DNA of 64,000 nucleotides from Muricea muricata. Taxonomy: Eukaryota > Cnidaria > Anthozoa > Malacalcyonacea > Plexauridae. Positions within the stretch are counted from its first letter, which is position 1, and the number at the start of each line of letters is the position of its first letter. The stretch covers positions 434,001 to 498,000 of the forward strand of contig OY979731.1 of the NCBI GenBank assembly GCA_963855995.1, in the 5' to 3' direction. The translations under genes and the position numbers were made by a program. Positions 1 to 10,445 of the stretch are shown here, one piece after another. The notes under the pieces were generated by a model. That model searched no databases and had not been told where the DNA came from. It was given only the letters and a program-made list of their open reading frames with translations.

Positions 1-102
1 CCCTCGGTCTCAGTCAATAAGTGTTAATTACTATACATTGCAGTTGTTTTATGCGTTGTGATTGGTCAGTTGTATGCAGATAAATGCGACTATCACACAA
101 TC

Positions 103-354
103 TGCAGATAACTCAGTCATACAATAAGAATACATAGAAGGGCCACTCAGCAGTGCAACATGTCACACTATGTTTATGCAGTTTACTGGCTGCCACCAGC
201 CAGTTCAGCATTCCTATTGGCCAGAAAATGCAATTGACTGGCTGAGAAAATGCTAATAACGTGCGTAATGCGACATGCGCGGCTTCAAAAACTCCAAAGG
301 CTCCGACGCGAGTGGCCCTTCTATGTATTCTTATTCTATGGCTCAGTTATCTGC
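103..354. mobile_element. MITE-like element with about 45-bp terminal inverted repeats
   Basis: The segment at 103-148 reappears as its reverse complement at 310-354; both contain the string AAGAATACATAGAAGGGCCA or its complement. The 160 bases between them hold no open frame. This is the layout of a non-autonomous DNA transposon. The right end runs into a 28-bp perfect palindrome at 342-369. The family is not recognised. Confidence 0.7.
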
Positions 355-369
355 TAGCAGATAACTGAG
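342..369. repeat. 28-bp perfect palindrome
   Basis: The arms CTCAGTTATCTGCT and AGCAGATAACTGAG are exact reverse complements with no loop. It overlaps the right end of the preceding inverted-repeat element. The same GATAACT core recurs in the hairpin at 558-700, so these structures may belong to one foldback family. Confidence 0.8.
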
Positions 370-557
370 TTATCTGCATGTTGAGCCTACGGTGCAGATT
401 ATTACAGTATGCGGTATTCGTTGGCATCAATGGTTGGCATGGCAACAACATTTTTTCGATATTTTCTGTTTCATGTTATGGCATCTTGCTTTTTAAGCTC
501 TTCCGAAGGCGAAATTCGTCAATTGCTCGAGGAAAAAGACTTACAATGTATAATAAA

Positions 558-700
558 GCAATTATCGGATTCGGTTTTTGTGATATGCAAAATTATCAAT
601 GTCTTGGTAAGAGTTATCTGACTCGCCTTCGGCTCGGCTGATAACTCTTACCTCGACATTGATCATTTCGCATATCACAAAAACCTCATCCAATAAGTGC
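558..700. repeat. Imperfect hairpin, about 61-bp arms
   Basis: The arm at 558-618 pairs with the arm at 640-700, with a 21-base loop containing CGCCTTCGGCTCGG. Shared strings include TTTTTGTGATATGC and GGTAAGAGTTATC with their complements. Two overlapping open frames here, starting at 378 and 409, are low-information and are not called as genes. Confidence 0.75.
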
Positions 701-716
701 TTAATATGTTATAGTT

Positions 717-802
717 TACTTATTAAGCTTTGTGGAAACACCACGTAAATTTATTATTGCAATAATAAATTTACGTGGTGTTTCCACAAAGCTTAATAAG
801 TA
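717..802. repeat. 86-bp perfect palindrome
   Basis: The arms at 717-759 and 760-802 are exact reverse complements of 43 bases with no spacer, centred on TTATTATTG|CAATAATAA. Motifs in the arms include AAGCTTTGTGGAAACACCAC. Perfect uninterrupted palindromes of this length are unstable in most cloning hosts and in vivo. Confidence 0.9.
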
Positions 803-1423
803 TATTGTATTCACCATGCAAACGTACAAGAAACTTATCATGTTATAGTTTATAAATTATTCGTAACTATCATCTCATGACTTAATTCTTTCTACTATTG
901 CAAAGGGTGATGGGATGTGAAAAAAACGCACAAGAAGAGAAAAGAATGAACGATCCTGGACGGCAAGACCCACAAAACAACAATCCACAAGAATAAGAAG
1001 ACACGACATTGTAATAGAAAGTAGTGGTAATGTGCAAGTTAGTAGAAAACAAGATACTTATTATTGAGGGATCAAAGAGGATTTAATAGATATTTCTCGT
1101 TAATGAAAAAGAAAAGACAGCAAATTAAGTGAAAAAAATTGGATTGAAATAACATTGATATCAAATACATTCAACAAAATAATTAAATAGAATATCTAGG
1201 AGTTTGGCAGTCAATTTTCGAGTCAAAAAACAGGTAAAAATATGGTAAATGTCGACAATATTTTTTAAAGAAACAATACCTTAACGCCTGGAAATTTCGT
1301 CTCTAACATTTGGATTTGGATATTTCTAAAAACAAAACAAAATAACATGTAGGATTGAACGTTTTACAAAAATAAGTTTCGTAATAATGTTGATGCATTT
1401 TGTCACTATTCTTGGTTTGCACA

Positions 1424-1457
1424 TGACGTCATTTCGTGTGATTGGGCGCCATCTTGG
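1424..1457. promoter_or_regulatory. CRE-like and YY1-like motif pair
   Basis: A perfect TGACGTCA palindrome (CRE consensus) at 1424-1431 is followed at 1447-1457 by CGCCATCTTGG, which matches the YY1 motif. Both are common in animal core promoters. About 170 bases downstream lies a short open frame with a strong start context (AAAGATGGCG). The promoter assignment is inferred from motifs only. Confidence 0.3.
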
Positions 1458-1629
1458 TTGACTCTGCAGATTGCTTCAGCTGTTTACAGCGAAACACTTG
1501 TGTCAATTTACTATTTCATCGTTAGTTTTAGCGTATTATGAATGATACTTTAAAGATGTATGGCTCGATAGGATCAGATATAATGAATAGATACTTTGTG
1601 GTTGCCATGTGTTTCAAACGTCAACAAAG

Positions 1630-1710
1630 ATGGCGTCGATTGCAAACGATCAATTCCGTCGTTCTACCTTTAAAGAATGTGTTCTCTGGTTAAAAAGCGA
1701 CAAAATGTGA
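1630..1710 (+). CDS. Candidate short open frame or first coding exon, unknown product
   Basis: The ATG has a strong context (AAAGATGGCG) and opens a 26-codon frame beginning MASIANDQFRRSTFK and ending at a TGA. Composition is mixed and protein-like, unlike the low-complexity frames nearby. It lies about 170 bases after a CRE/YY1-like pair. It may be a complete micro-ORF, or a first exon spliced before the stop; possible weak donors are GTTAAA and GTGTTC near 1673-1690. A MITE begins only 19 bases after the stop. No homologue is recognised, and the support is composition and context alone. Confidence 0.25.
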   Translation: MASIANDQFRRSTFKECVLWLKSDKM

Positions 1711-1728
1711 CTTGTATTCCAATTCACC

Positions 1729-1958
1729 GTAGCAAAACAGATGGTGGCATGTCGATTTTACCAGAATTTAATGCGGGTATCAATCAAGAATAGCAGTGAA
1801 ATGATATTTAAGATAAGCTAATGGACGGAATTTTAACACAAGTGACAAAATAACCTATCTGTCTGTTCCTCAAACGAGGTTAATTTACCTTAAGTTTTTA
1901 AACGATTTCAGACCGCAAGGCATTCTGGTAAAATCAACACCCGCCATCTTTTTGCTAC
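1729..1958. mobile_element. MITE family A, copy 1
   Basis: The termini are inverted repeats of about 40 bases, starting GTAGCAAAACAGATGG and ending CCATCTTTTTGCTAC, with inner motifs TTTTACCAGAAT and ATTCTGGTAAAA. Two further copies of matching layout and length (about 235 bp) lie at 7426-7660 and 13459-13692. There is no open frame. This copy is the most diverged. Confidence 0.85.
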
Positions 1959-2461
1959 ATTAAATTCCCAAGGGAATATATCATTTCTTTGTTTCTTAGC
2001 TAATTTGGTTCATACATCCATGCAAATCAGTAGGATCATTATATTTTTTTGTGCATTTTAAATTCCCATGGGAATACGGCATGCTTTGTTTCAATGGTGA
2101 TGCGTCTGTTTATGGTAATTACTGCATAATGCGAATCCTCTTTGATTATTAATATGATAAGTATCTTGGTGCTTTCAGATTTGTTTTGGTAAGCAGGAAC
2201 AATGAAGTCATTGTTTGTGTACACTAAAGCAAATTACGAAGGTGGTTTGAGAGCAGCTGCGAGGTACCATGCAAATGAAGGCGTTTCGGTTAAATAAGTG
2301 TGAGAATTACGGCATTAAAAATTGCATGTCATCTACACTTAAGGATATAAGTTGCCAAAAAAAAAAAACAACTTTAGTGAATCTGTTGAGTTTCAATTGC
2401 TTTTTATTTTTGCCTAATTCTCATGCTTATTTGACCCAGCCTTGGACTTTGGTAAGTATCA

Positions 2462-2703
2462 GGGGCCGGTTGTATCAAAGGCGTTTAGCTTAAACGGTGG
2501 ATAAGTCAAAAATATGAAACACGTTTCCATGTTGTATAAACAAACCAGCTGAAGTTATTTGACCTGAGAAGAACAATTATATATAAAACTAAATATTTAT
2601 TCTATTTCAACTCATAATTTCGGTTCCGTACTAGGTGTAAAACTGATTTTTAAATTTCACTTATCCACCGTTTAAGCTAAACGCCTTTGATACAACCGGC
2701 CCC
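2462..2703. mobile_element. MITE with 45-bp perfect terminal inverted repeats
   Basis: The 45 bases from 2462, beginning GGGGCCGGTTGTATCAAAGG, recur as an exact reverse complement at 2659-2703. The interior is AT-rich and non-coding. Identity of the arms implies a recent insertion or gene conversion. A frame entering from the left (2269-2493) runs into the arm and is not a gene. Confidence 0.9.
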
Positions 2704-3537
2704 AGGTTTATATTTACTCCGGAACAGTTAACACAACGAAAAGCCCATGCCCATTCAGCTAAGGTTTTACGTTTGAAAATTCAATCAAAAACTCAGTCTA
2801 AGTGGGTTTAAGTAGCTAGAGATAACGTAATTTATCTTTTTATTTTGCTTTTTTGTTTATAACGTAATTTATTAGCTAAATGTATGGACTGCGAGGGTGT
2901 GCGCCGTGTGTAAGTTGCATGGGGTTAGGTTTATTAAAGGAATTAAAATTTTTGAAAGTATGCTTAAAAACCAAAATCTGTCGTCACTTCTAACAAAACA
3001 GTTAAGAGTAGGTTTCAACATCAACTAAATTGATCTATACTATTAACTAAGAAAAATGCGAATTAAGTTTTATATTTTGCAAGCAAATTTTAAATAGAAT
3101 TCTCACCTGTTTTTATGTACGAGCTTTTTCTGTTTACGTTTGATCTAAAATATCCAAATAAATTGCATTTAAAATGCATACTTTACCGAAATTTTAACTC
3201 TTTTAATTTTCGAAATTGGGTGGCAGTCGGGGTGGTGGTGGTGCATGCGGGTTTATCAGCTGTGAGTGACTGTGCGATGGTGAGGAAAGTGAAGGTAACG
3301 AATGGAATGCAGGAGCTTAGAACTGAGGAAGACAGCTTAGAACTGAGGCAGGTAGGCAGTTGGTAGGATCAGCGGGGGGCACTTGACATTTTGGCTTTGG
3401 GAATCAAATTTGCATGCTAAGTACTTAAGTCACTAACGTTTGTTGTTTTAATTTGTTAGGTACGCGCGGCTGCTCTCTAGGGAAGATCAACTTAGCAATT
3501 GTATTAGCACTTGCAAAGTTGGTCTTCTCTTTGCCGG

Positions 3538-3655
3538 CTACCCCGGCCAGTTCTCCGAGTGCTACTTCCACCGTGAATAAGTAGAAGTACTTGCACTACA
3601 TGTATAAGTACTTCTACTTAGGTGGAAGTGGCACTTGGGGAGCTGGCCGGGGTAG
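3538..3655. mobile_element. Foldback element of about 118 bp
   Basis: The arms CTACCCCGGCCAGTTCTCCG and its near complement CTTGGGGAGCTGGCCGGGGTAG bound a structure whose inner part, TAAGTAGAAGTACTT, also pairs with AAGTACTTCTACTTA. Almost the whole element folds into one hairpin around ACTACATGTATA. Confidence 0.8.
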
Positions 3656-3846
3656 GGGGATTTTTTTTATTCAATTTCTCAATTCCCATGGGAATTGAAT
3701 TTTTAATTAAAAAGGGGTCACAAGTAAATTTTGTAAACAATTTATTGAAAAAATTTGTAAAGATTACATACAATTTGAATAACAATAAAAAGAGATTAAC
3801 TACCACACATTGTACTTATTAAAATAACAACAGAAGAAAACAGAAC

Positions 3847-4094
3847 ATGGCAGAGAGAACAATAACACAAGTGAATGAACAAAGCCCTAAAAAACTTGGG
3901 TCTTTTCAACGTAAGTAAATGTTTATACTTCAAAATATATTATAACAATGAAACAACTTGAAGTGATAAATTTTGAGAGTTTTGCAAAGGTTTACCCAGC
4001 ATATAACGAGTTGTTTCACAATTACAAAGAAAAACATGTGGCTCAAAACATGCAACTGATAGAGATGACGAGAAGGCTTAACAAGTCTAAGTAG
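3847..4094 (+). CDS. Candidate small two-exon gene, unknown product
   Basis: An ATG at 3847 opens a frame beginning MAERTITQVNEQSPKKLGSF and meets a consensus donor GTAAGT at 3911. A second open stretch ends with TAG at 4092-4094 and reads INFESFAKVYPAYNELF, then ends TRRLNKSK. Joining 3847-3910 to 3964-4094 removes a 53-base intron (GT...AG) and keeps the frame, giving 64 residues. Both parts are charged and mixed, as expected of a real protein. Against it, the intron is short, its 3' end lacks a pyrimidine tract, and I recognise no family. Alternatively 3948-4094 is a separate 48-codon frame starting MKQLEV. Confidence 0.3.
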
Positions 4095-4137
4095 AAAGGT
4101 TTTCAAAAGTTAGTCACATTTTTATAACCATATGTAA

Positions 4138-4245
4138 CTACCCTGTCAACTCTCCCAGTGGGAAGAACCGGAGTACCCGGAGAAAACCCACGAGTTTTGG
4201 CGGAGCGTTGACCAACGCTTTTTCAAATACAGCCAGCCTCACAGA
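4138..4245. repeat. Fragment of dispersed repeat (SINE-like tail)
   Basis: The motif GGGAAGAACCGGAGTACCC followed by GGAGAAAACCCACGAG matches the tail of the SINE-like repeat found at 17806-18030 and elsewhere in the window. This short relic has lost the head of the repeat. Confidence 0.5.
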
Positions 4246-4259
4246 AGAAAGGTATTTTT

Positions 4260-7200
4260 GTCAAAAGAAAAATATTATTTTTAATCAATTGTGCTTTTAT
4301 AAGTCAGAAAAAATACATGCACGAATTACCAACGAATTTTGATGGCTTTGAGACATGTAACGTGGGCACATAATTCTTCCTAAAAATACTTTTTTGTACT
4401 CGAAACAACCCTTCAAAACGTCGAAAAACAACGAAGAAACGATTTTTTTATAAATTCCAAATTGACCAAGCTGTAATGTTCGGAGCCACATTTTTCTTAT
4501 TGCGTTTCTAACCTGACAATGTGAAATGCACTAAACATTGCTACCTTTATTTTTTTTTAACAAAAAATTCAAAAATACATAGAATAAAAACCAAGCATTT
4601 TTAGAATATTGTGTGTAGCACGACATTTTTCAGAAACCAATCTCTTACACTTTTCTTTGCATAACAGTGCATGCGATCTATTTTTCGCAAAAAAATACAA
4701 AGAAAGTCTCAGACATCTCATTTTTCTGGTGGGCACAAGAACAGAAGCTTTTTGTTCAAATTGTGATAATTTATTTGAGATAACTTTGGGCAAAATTCTA
4801 TTTTTCATTGAAAACAGCCGAAAAATCAATGCTTTGGCTTTGCCCAGCAACTAATGAAGTCACTCGATAGTGAAGTTGCTTTATATACAATTGATAGTTT
4901 CAGTGTTAAAGAGACCAAAATAAAAGTAGAAATACATAACTTAGATTGATCTTGGATTGAAAAGTAAAAAATTTATTCGAAGAATCAATTTAAATTTAGT
5001 CTTTTTGGAAGGTACCATTGTCAGGTTAGGAACATATCTCTTTGAAGTATAAATTCATCTTTACTTACTTGTTGAAAAGACTATATTCAAGAGCCATGTA
5101 AACCTGTTTTCTTATATTATTATTACCACGCAAGTATTACAAAGTGGAATATTTGAAATGTAAACTTGAACTGAAGCAAAGGAAATGCACATACAAATTC
5201 AGAAATATTTCAATTGCCAAAATACAAATTCACCACAACCAAACAATATAAAAAGTTCCAGTAGGCAATATGTTGTAATTTTAATTAAGAAACTTATAAA
5301 GTAATAAATCATACAGGAAACACAAAAGAAATCATTTTCTCATCTTACAGAATCGGTATTTTCAAAATCACTTTGCTATAGATCTGATGTATAAAATTGA
5401 CGAGTTTCACAAGCCATTTACAACATTCGCATCTGTGTATGTCAGATATCTCGCCTTCAGCTTGGGTTTGTATATCCGATACAACTCGGTCACTTGTATT
5501 GTAAATAGTACAAATCAAAATTGTTATCAAATCAAAGTCTCAAACTAATTTAAATTATTCTACTCCATATAATGCCAGACAGTTTTACTTTTTCTCAGGA
5601 AAGACCTTATGTTCAACAAGGTAAATTTGGCATGTTAATTAAGAAGTCTGTAAAATTTGAAATTGCATAGTATCAACTAAAAGCTTCATGTGACTTAAAA
5701 CTTTTTCAAGTCGATGTAATACGAAGAACTCTGGTAAAGTATTTACTGTATCCAGGCATCAATAGAAAACTTTTAAAATTAAAAATTGTAGTTACTTATA
5801 CTTATTATTGGCCAACATCTGTACTGCTTGTTTATCTAGAAAATCTGGCATACTGTCAATTTTTTTAGTCCAAGGAAACTTTTTTACTCTTAAATTCTTA
5901 CATCCGCCACATCTTTTCTTTGCTAATAAAAAGAGCCCACAGAATTTATTTGGCAAGTTGTGGTTTTCTTTTTCATTTAAGATATGTAATTAATTGATAA
6001 AGTTAAAGAACAACTGCATCAGTTCATCTCAATTCCAAACAAGTTCCACTTTGTAAACAAAAGACAATATGCTAGCTTATTTTGTTCTTAATAAGTAGTT
6101 CATCTTAAAGTTTGAAAGTCAACATTCTAGTACAAAATCACAAAGTCTGTATCTAAGATAAATTACCAGTAGTATAAAATATTACAAAGTATTTTTTTAA
6201 CTTTAAAGCCAAAGGGTCCAATATAACATTGAGAACTATTGTGATTTTCAAATGAACTTTCCAAACTTTCAAATGAACACTCAAAGCCAGCTTAAACAAA
6301 AGATGATTGAGATAGTAAACCAGGAAATAACATAGGTGTTGTAATTTTTTATCAAAAATATGATATAGTGCATATAACAGAAACATTTCAATTAAAAAGT
6401 AGAAATATATTTCCTGTGGTTAGTTTTAATTGCTATATATATTGAAATTTTAGTATAATAATGGATGTTTTTGTTTCTGGCAAAGTCACCTCAATCTCCT
6501 TATGTTTAACCAACATTACAAAGTCAAATAATGACAAACACGAATGATTAAACACAAATTTATATTTTAATGGGTAAAAATAAATATGTCCAAATTAGTA
6601 TAATCATGCATATAGGTCTAGTAGGGTACCAATTTTTAGAAACAGAATTGTGTTGTTTAGAGGCATAACATATAAAATTGCTAGATTTGATATTTCAGTT
6701 TTTTAAGAAAGCCTTTTGTATGTGTTTTCATGAACTCTTGGGCCATAATTCAATTGATTTGAACCAAATAAGATTCTAACTTTCTTTTAAAACACAGTTC
6801 ATCATTATTTGACTTTTTCTAAGATTAAAATGCTTCTGGAGCACATGAGATTCCACGGTATGTGTACCCACAAAATAATCGTCAAATTAGGTGAGAATGA
6901 AACCGTCATGTCCAAAATTATACCGTCCCAAATTGTCCCATATTCAATATTGTACATGCAATATTCCAATACCTTTAACAATTTCATTTTTCATAATCTG
7001 CCAGTTGTTGAGAGGAGGTTAAGCATTTTGTCGATCTACAAACAAATTTCAAAGAATTCTATTGAAGATAGATAACTGAAATGGTAAACAAACTGCAAAA
7101 GATAACAATGCAAGTGGTTGTGTAAAAACTAAAGACCACGTAAAGTCGGCCATTCTGTACAGTGTTTGGATTTGACAGTTTGAATTTTAATTGCCTCAAG

Positions 7201-7260
7201 AAAAGTCTAAAAGGCATTAAAAACATAACATTCCTTGTTCTTTTTTAACATCCCGACCTT
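4260..7260. other. AT-rich spacer, no supported gene
   Basis: About 3 kb of low-GC sequence. Short frames occur on both strands; the longest, at 4569-4850 on the minus strand and 6809-7075 on the plus strand, mirror each other in AT-rich DNA and show no splice-consistent partners or recognisable motifs. I see no inverted repeat or tandem array here. Confidence 0.5.
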
Positions 7261-7310
7261 GCACGACTCCCACATCCTGCTCCGTCTCCTCCTATCCACC
7301 TCCCACCCTC

Positions 7311-7817
7311 AAGGCCCTGTCACACGGTGCAATTTTTCTTGCACTTGTAACTGCTCCGTCTCCTTCTCTATCCACCTCTTACCCTTAAGGCCCTGTCACA
7401 CGGTGCACTTTTCCTTGCATTCACCGTAGCAAAAAAGATGGCGACATGTCGATTTTACCAGAATGCATTGCAGGTATCAAGAAAGAATACGTGGGAAAAG
7501 ATGACAAGAAGCAAAGCTACTGGATTGAAATTTTAACACAAGTGTGAAAATAACCTATTGTCTTCTGTCTGTTCTTCAAAAGACGTTAATTTGCCTTTTT
7601 AAACAATTTCAGACTGCCATGCACTCTGGTAAAATCGACATTTGCCATCTTTTTTGCTACAGGGAAAATCTACTCTTAAGTAAATTTGTGACAAACATTT
7701 GGTACGTTAAAAAACCCCAGCAAACTGTGATGGAAACTTGCATTTGCCAATTTTACATCTCCCAATAGTAGAATTGCATTTCAAGTTGCAAGAAAAATTG
7801 CATTGTGACAGGACCTT
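7311..7817. mobile_element. Inverted-repeat element carrying a nested MITE
   Basis: The left end AAGGCCCTGTCACACGGTGC followed by AATTTTTCTTGCA pairs with the right end TGCAAGAAAAATTGCATTGTGACAGGACCTT at 7785-7817. A second copy of the left end begins at 7388, so the left flank (7278-7416) is a tandem duplication of about 70 bp. MITE family A copy 2 sits inside at 7426-7660. The outer element is therefore the older of the two. Confidence 0.7.
7426..7660. mobile_element. MITE family A, copy 2 (nested)
   Basis: The ends are GTAGCAAAAAAGATGG and CCATCTTTTTTGCTAC, with inner motifs TTTTACCAGAATGCA and GCACTCTGGTAAAA. It shares internal sequence with the copy at 13459-13692, for example TGAAATTTTAACACAAGTGT. 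It is inserted inside the older inverted-repeat element at 7311-7817. Confidence 0.85.
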
Positions 7818-9124
7818 TATTCTCCAGTGTTCCCGCCAACCTGCTCCCACCATTAGATGGAAAGTCCTTTTTTCACTACATTTTAGTAATTAGGCTACCC
7901 CCCTCCTCTCACAAGTCTGTAATCGCCTGACGAAATCAATTGGTCGACAGTCCAAGGCATGTTTTGTAATCGAAATTCACAAAATTAAAATTAAATTGCC
8001 TTTTTTCAATAAATTTGAACCAGAACCAACTCTATACATGGAACTGTCTCAGCATACTTTCTTCGACAATCTCAACAATTCAAGACCTCATTCAGTTTCT
8101 ATAGCGGATTTCATGGTATTATTATCGAACCAACTTCAACTGAAAACGGTAGCCTTAATCTTACATGCGACCATAGCCATGCTTGGAAAGCACAAACTTA
8201 CAATACTCGAAAATTGTACTTATTTCCAGTCTGATCTCTCAAAAATCGATCTCTATGCACAATCTAAGTACTTTGCTACAAATAATGATAGAAAATAAAG
8301 CATATTACCTTAAAACAAAGTTAGGATGCATGAAAATTTAGAGGACTTTCAAGGAGCAAAATCTTCGAGCTAGAGAAAAATTTTGAAAAAATAGTATTCG
8401 GAAAATCTTCGAGCAGCGTCGGAAACCGACGAATTCCGAGGAACGCCGAAACTACCACTTTGTGTCGACATGCTCCGAGCAAGTTCCTTGTTCCTGATTC
8501 AGAAGAAGCTGTATCACAAATCAGATATATACAGATAGGGAACTCGCACTCAATAACCTCAATTTTTGTGTCCCCGTGCTCACGTCATTCCACGCGCCAC
8601 GCAAATTGCTCTGGCAAGTGTCGTTCGTCGTGTTTTCAGTCAAAAGCATAGGAAAAACGCCGTTCGAAAGTACAAAAATGAATATTTTTGCGAAGTTCCT
8701 TCACCGATCTTCATTTTGTATGTATGTAGATATTTCAGTAGAATTTGCGTTTGATTCTTGTGTAGAAATTTCTAAATTTCCTTAAAAGTAGGAATAAACC
8801 AGAAAATGACGGAAACACGCTCTCAAAACTTCACCGCGACACATCGCTGGAATTTGTCGTTTTAAAGCATTTTGCATGAGAATCTTTGCACGTAAAACCT
8901 TCTTGCGGTTTAGATGTTCTAGCATGCACGTTTAAATGCGTGTTTTGTTGACACATTTCGCTAGAAATTGAGTTTAAACCGTGTTTAGGTCGGCTCACGC
9001 GGTTTGTGCCAGCGGTATCACCCATGAGCGCTGCACCGACTTCTGACACCGAAAAAAAATAATTAAAAAAAAAAAAACAGAAACGGGGCGAATTTAAAAC
9101 TCCGCCTCGCCTACGGCAGGCGGA
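7818..9124. other. Spacer, no supported gene
   Basis: Frames of 60 to 102 codons occur on both strands (for example 7996-8298 plus and 8831-9139 minus), but none has flanking splice sites joined to a partner or a recognisable motif. The last one runs through poly-A and into the palindrome at 9125, so it is not called. Confidence 0.4.
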
Positions 9125-10445
9125 GTAATAATGATCCATTACTATATTTTCTACCTGCTATATGTCACGCATGCAACCTTATTACTAAGTTTTAACAAAA
9201 AAAAGGCCCTGGAGGTACCTAATTAGAGTGGACCTAATTAGGTTTCCAGGTTCAATTCCTGGAGCCATGAAGATGAAGATGGTGCGTCAGCCGATATACA
9301 CTGACCATACGAAGGCATAGTTAGTAGGGTATGTATACTAAATTTAAAATAATACTGGGTACTTTCGGTTACCGTTAGGTAGTTAAGTCTATCTGACATG
9401 CTCAGAAGGTAAAACTCTAATCTACTATAGTTAGTATACTATAAGAGTTAACTTAGTTGACTAAGGTAACTCTAGTCTGTCTACCTTGGTGGTAGACTAG
9501 AGTTACGTTAGTTAACTAAGGTAAAGTCACCGTGACTTTACCTTAGTTAACTAACGTAACTCTAAGTCTACCACTAAGGTAGACAGACTAGAGTTACCTT
9601 AGTCAACTAAGTTAACTCTAGTATACTAACTATAGTAGATTAGAGTTTTACCTTCTGAGCATGTCAGATAGACTTAACTACCTAACGGTAACCGTAATAA
9701 CTAGATTGTTCTGAGAGCTATAAAGCTACGAAAATCGGTAGGGGTGGAAATACAGATTGGGGTCGGGGGCGGTTTGTGGGCGTACGATGAACTTTAAGCA
9801 CCCACATTGCACTATTTATATTCAGTAGACTTACCTCTACATAAATAGTACAATGTAGGTACTTGAAGTTAATCGTACGCCCACAAAGGTTTGCTCAGAA
9901 GGTAAAACTCTAATCTACTATAGTTAGTATACTAGAGTTAACTTAGTTGACTAAGGTAACTCTAGTCTGTCTACCTTGGTGGTAGACTAGAGTTACGTTA
10001 GTTAACTAAGGTAAAGTCACCGTGACTTTACCTTAGTTAACTAACGTAACTCTAGTCTACCACCAAGGTAGACAGACTAGAGTTACCTTAGTCAACTAAG
10101 TTAACTCTTATAGTATACTAACTATAGTAGATTAGAGTTTTACCTTCTGAGCATGTCAGATAGACTTAACTACCTAACGGTAACCGAAAGTACCCAGTAT
10201 TATTTTAAATTTAGTATACATACCCTACTAACTATGCCTTCGTATGGTCAGTGTATATCGGCTAACGCACCATCTTCATCTTCATGGCTCCAGGAATTGA
10301 ACCTGGAAACCTAATTAGGTCCACTCTAATTAGGTACCTCCAGGGCCTTTTTTTGTTAAAACTTAGTAATAAGGTTGCATGCGTGACATAAAAAAACATA
10401 TAAAAACATATAGCAGGTAGAAAATATAGTAATGGATCATTATTT
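9125..10445. mobile_element. Compound foldback element: a palindrome made of palindromes
   Basis: The outer arms (about 9125-9367 and 10186-10445) are near-exact reverse complements, ending TAATGATCCATTACTA and TAGTAATGGATCATTA. Each side holds a further large palindrome. P1 (about 9368-9693) is centred at 9531 and P2 (about 9894-10184) at 10021, both on the core AAAGTCACCGTGACTTT. Their arms carry runs such as TAACTCTAGTCTGTCTACC and AGTTAACTAAGG. The spacer contains a separate small foldback at about 9774-9886, with ends TTTGTGGGCGTACGAT and ATCGTACGCCCACAAA. There is no open frame. A half copy lies at 11285-11706. No transposase or family is recognised; a foldback (FB-like) or MITE origin is inferred. 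Confidence 0.85.
9774..9886. mobile_element. Small foldback inside the compound palindrome
   Basis: The ends GTTTGTGGGCGTACGAT and AATCGTACGCCCACAAA are inverted, and the next bases (GCACTATTTAT and ATAAATAGTAC) also pair, leaving a loop of about 20 bases. It sits at the centre of the larger palindrome, so it either formed the hinge or inserted there. Confidence 0.7.

Noticed and set aside
378-641. 87- and 70-codon plus-strand frames near the start of the window
   Set aside because: They overlap in different phases and run into the arm of a hairpin; no coding support.
8831-9139. 102-codon minus-strand frame
   Set aside because: It runs through a poly-A tract and into the arm of the large palindrome, with no splice partner or motif.
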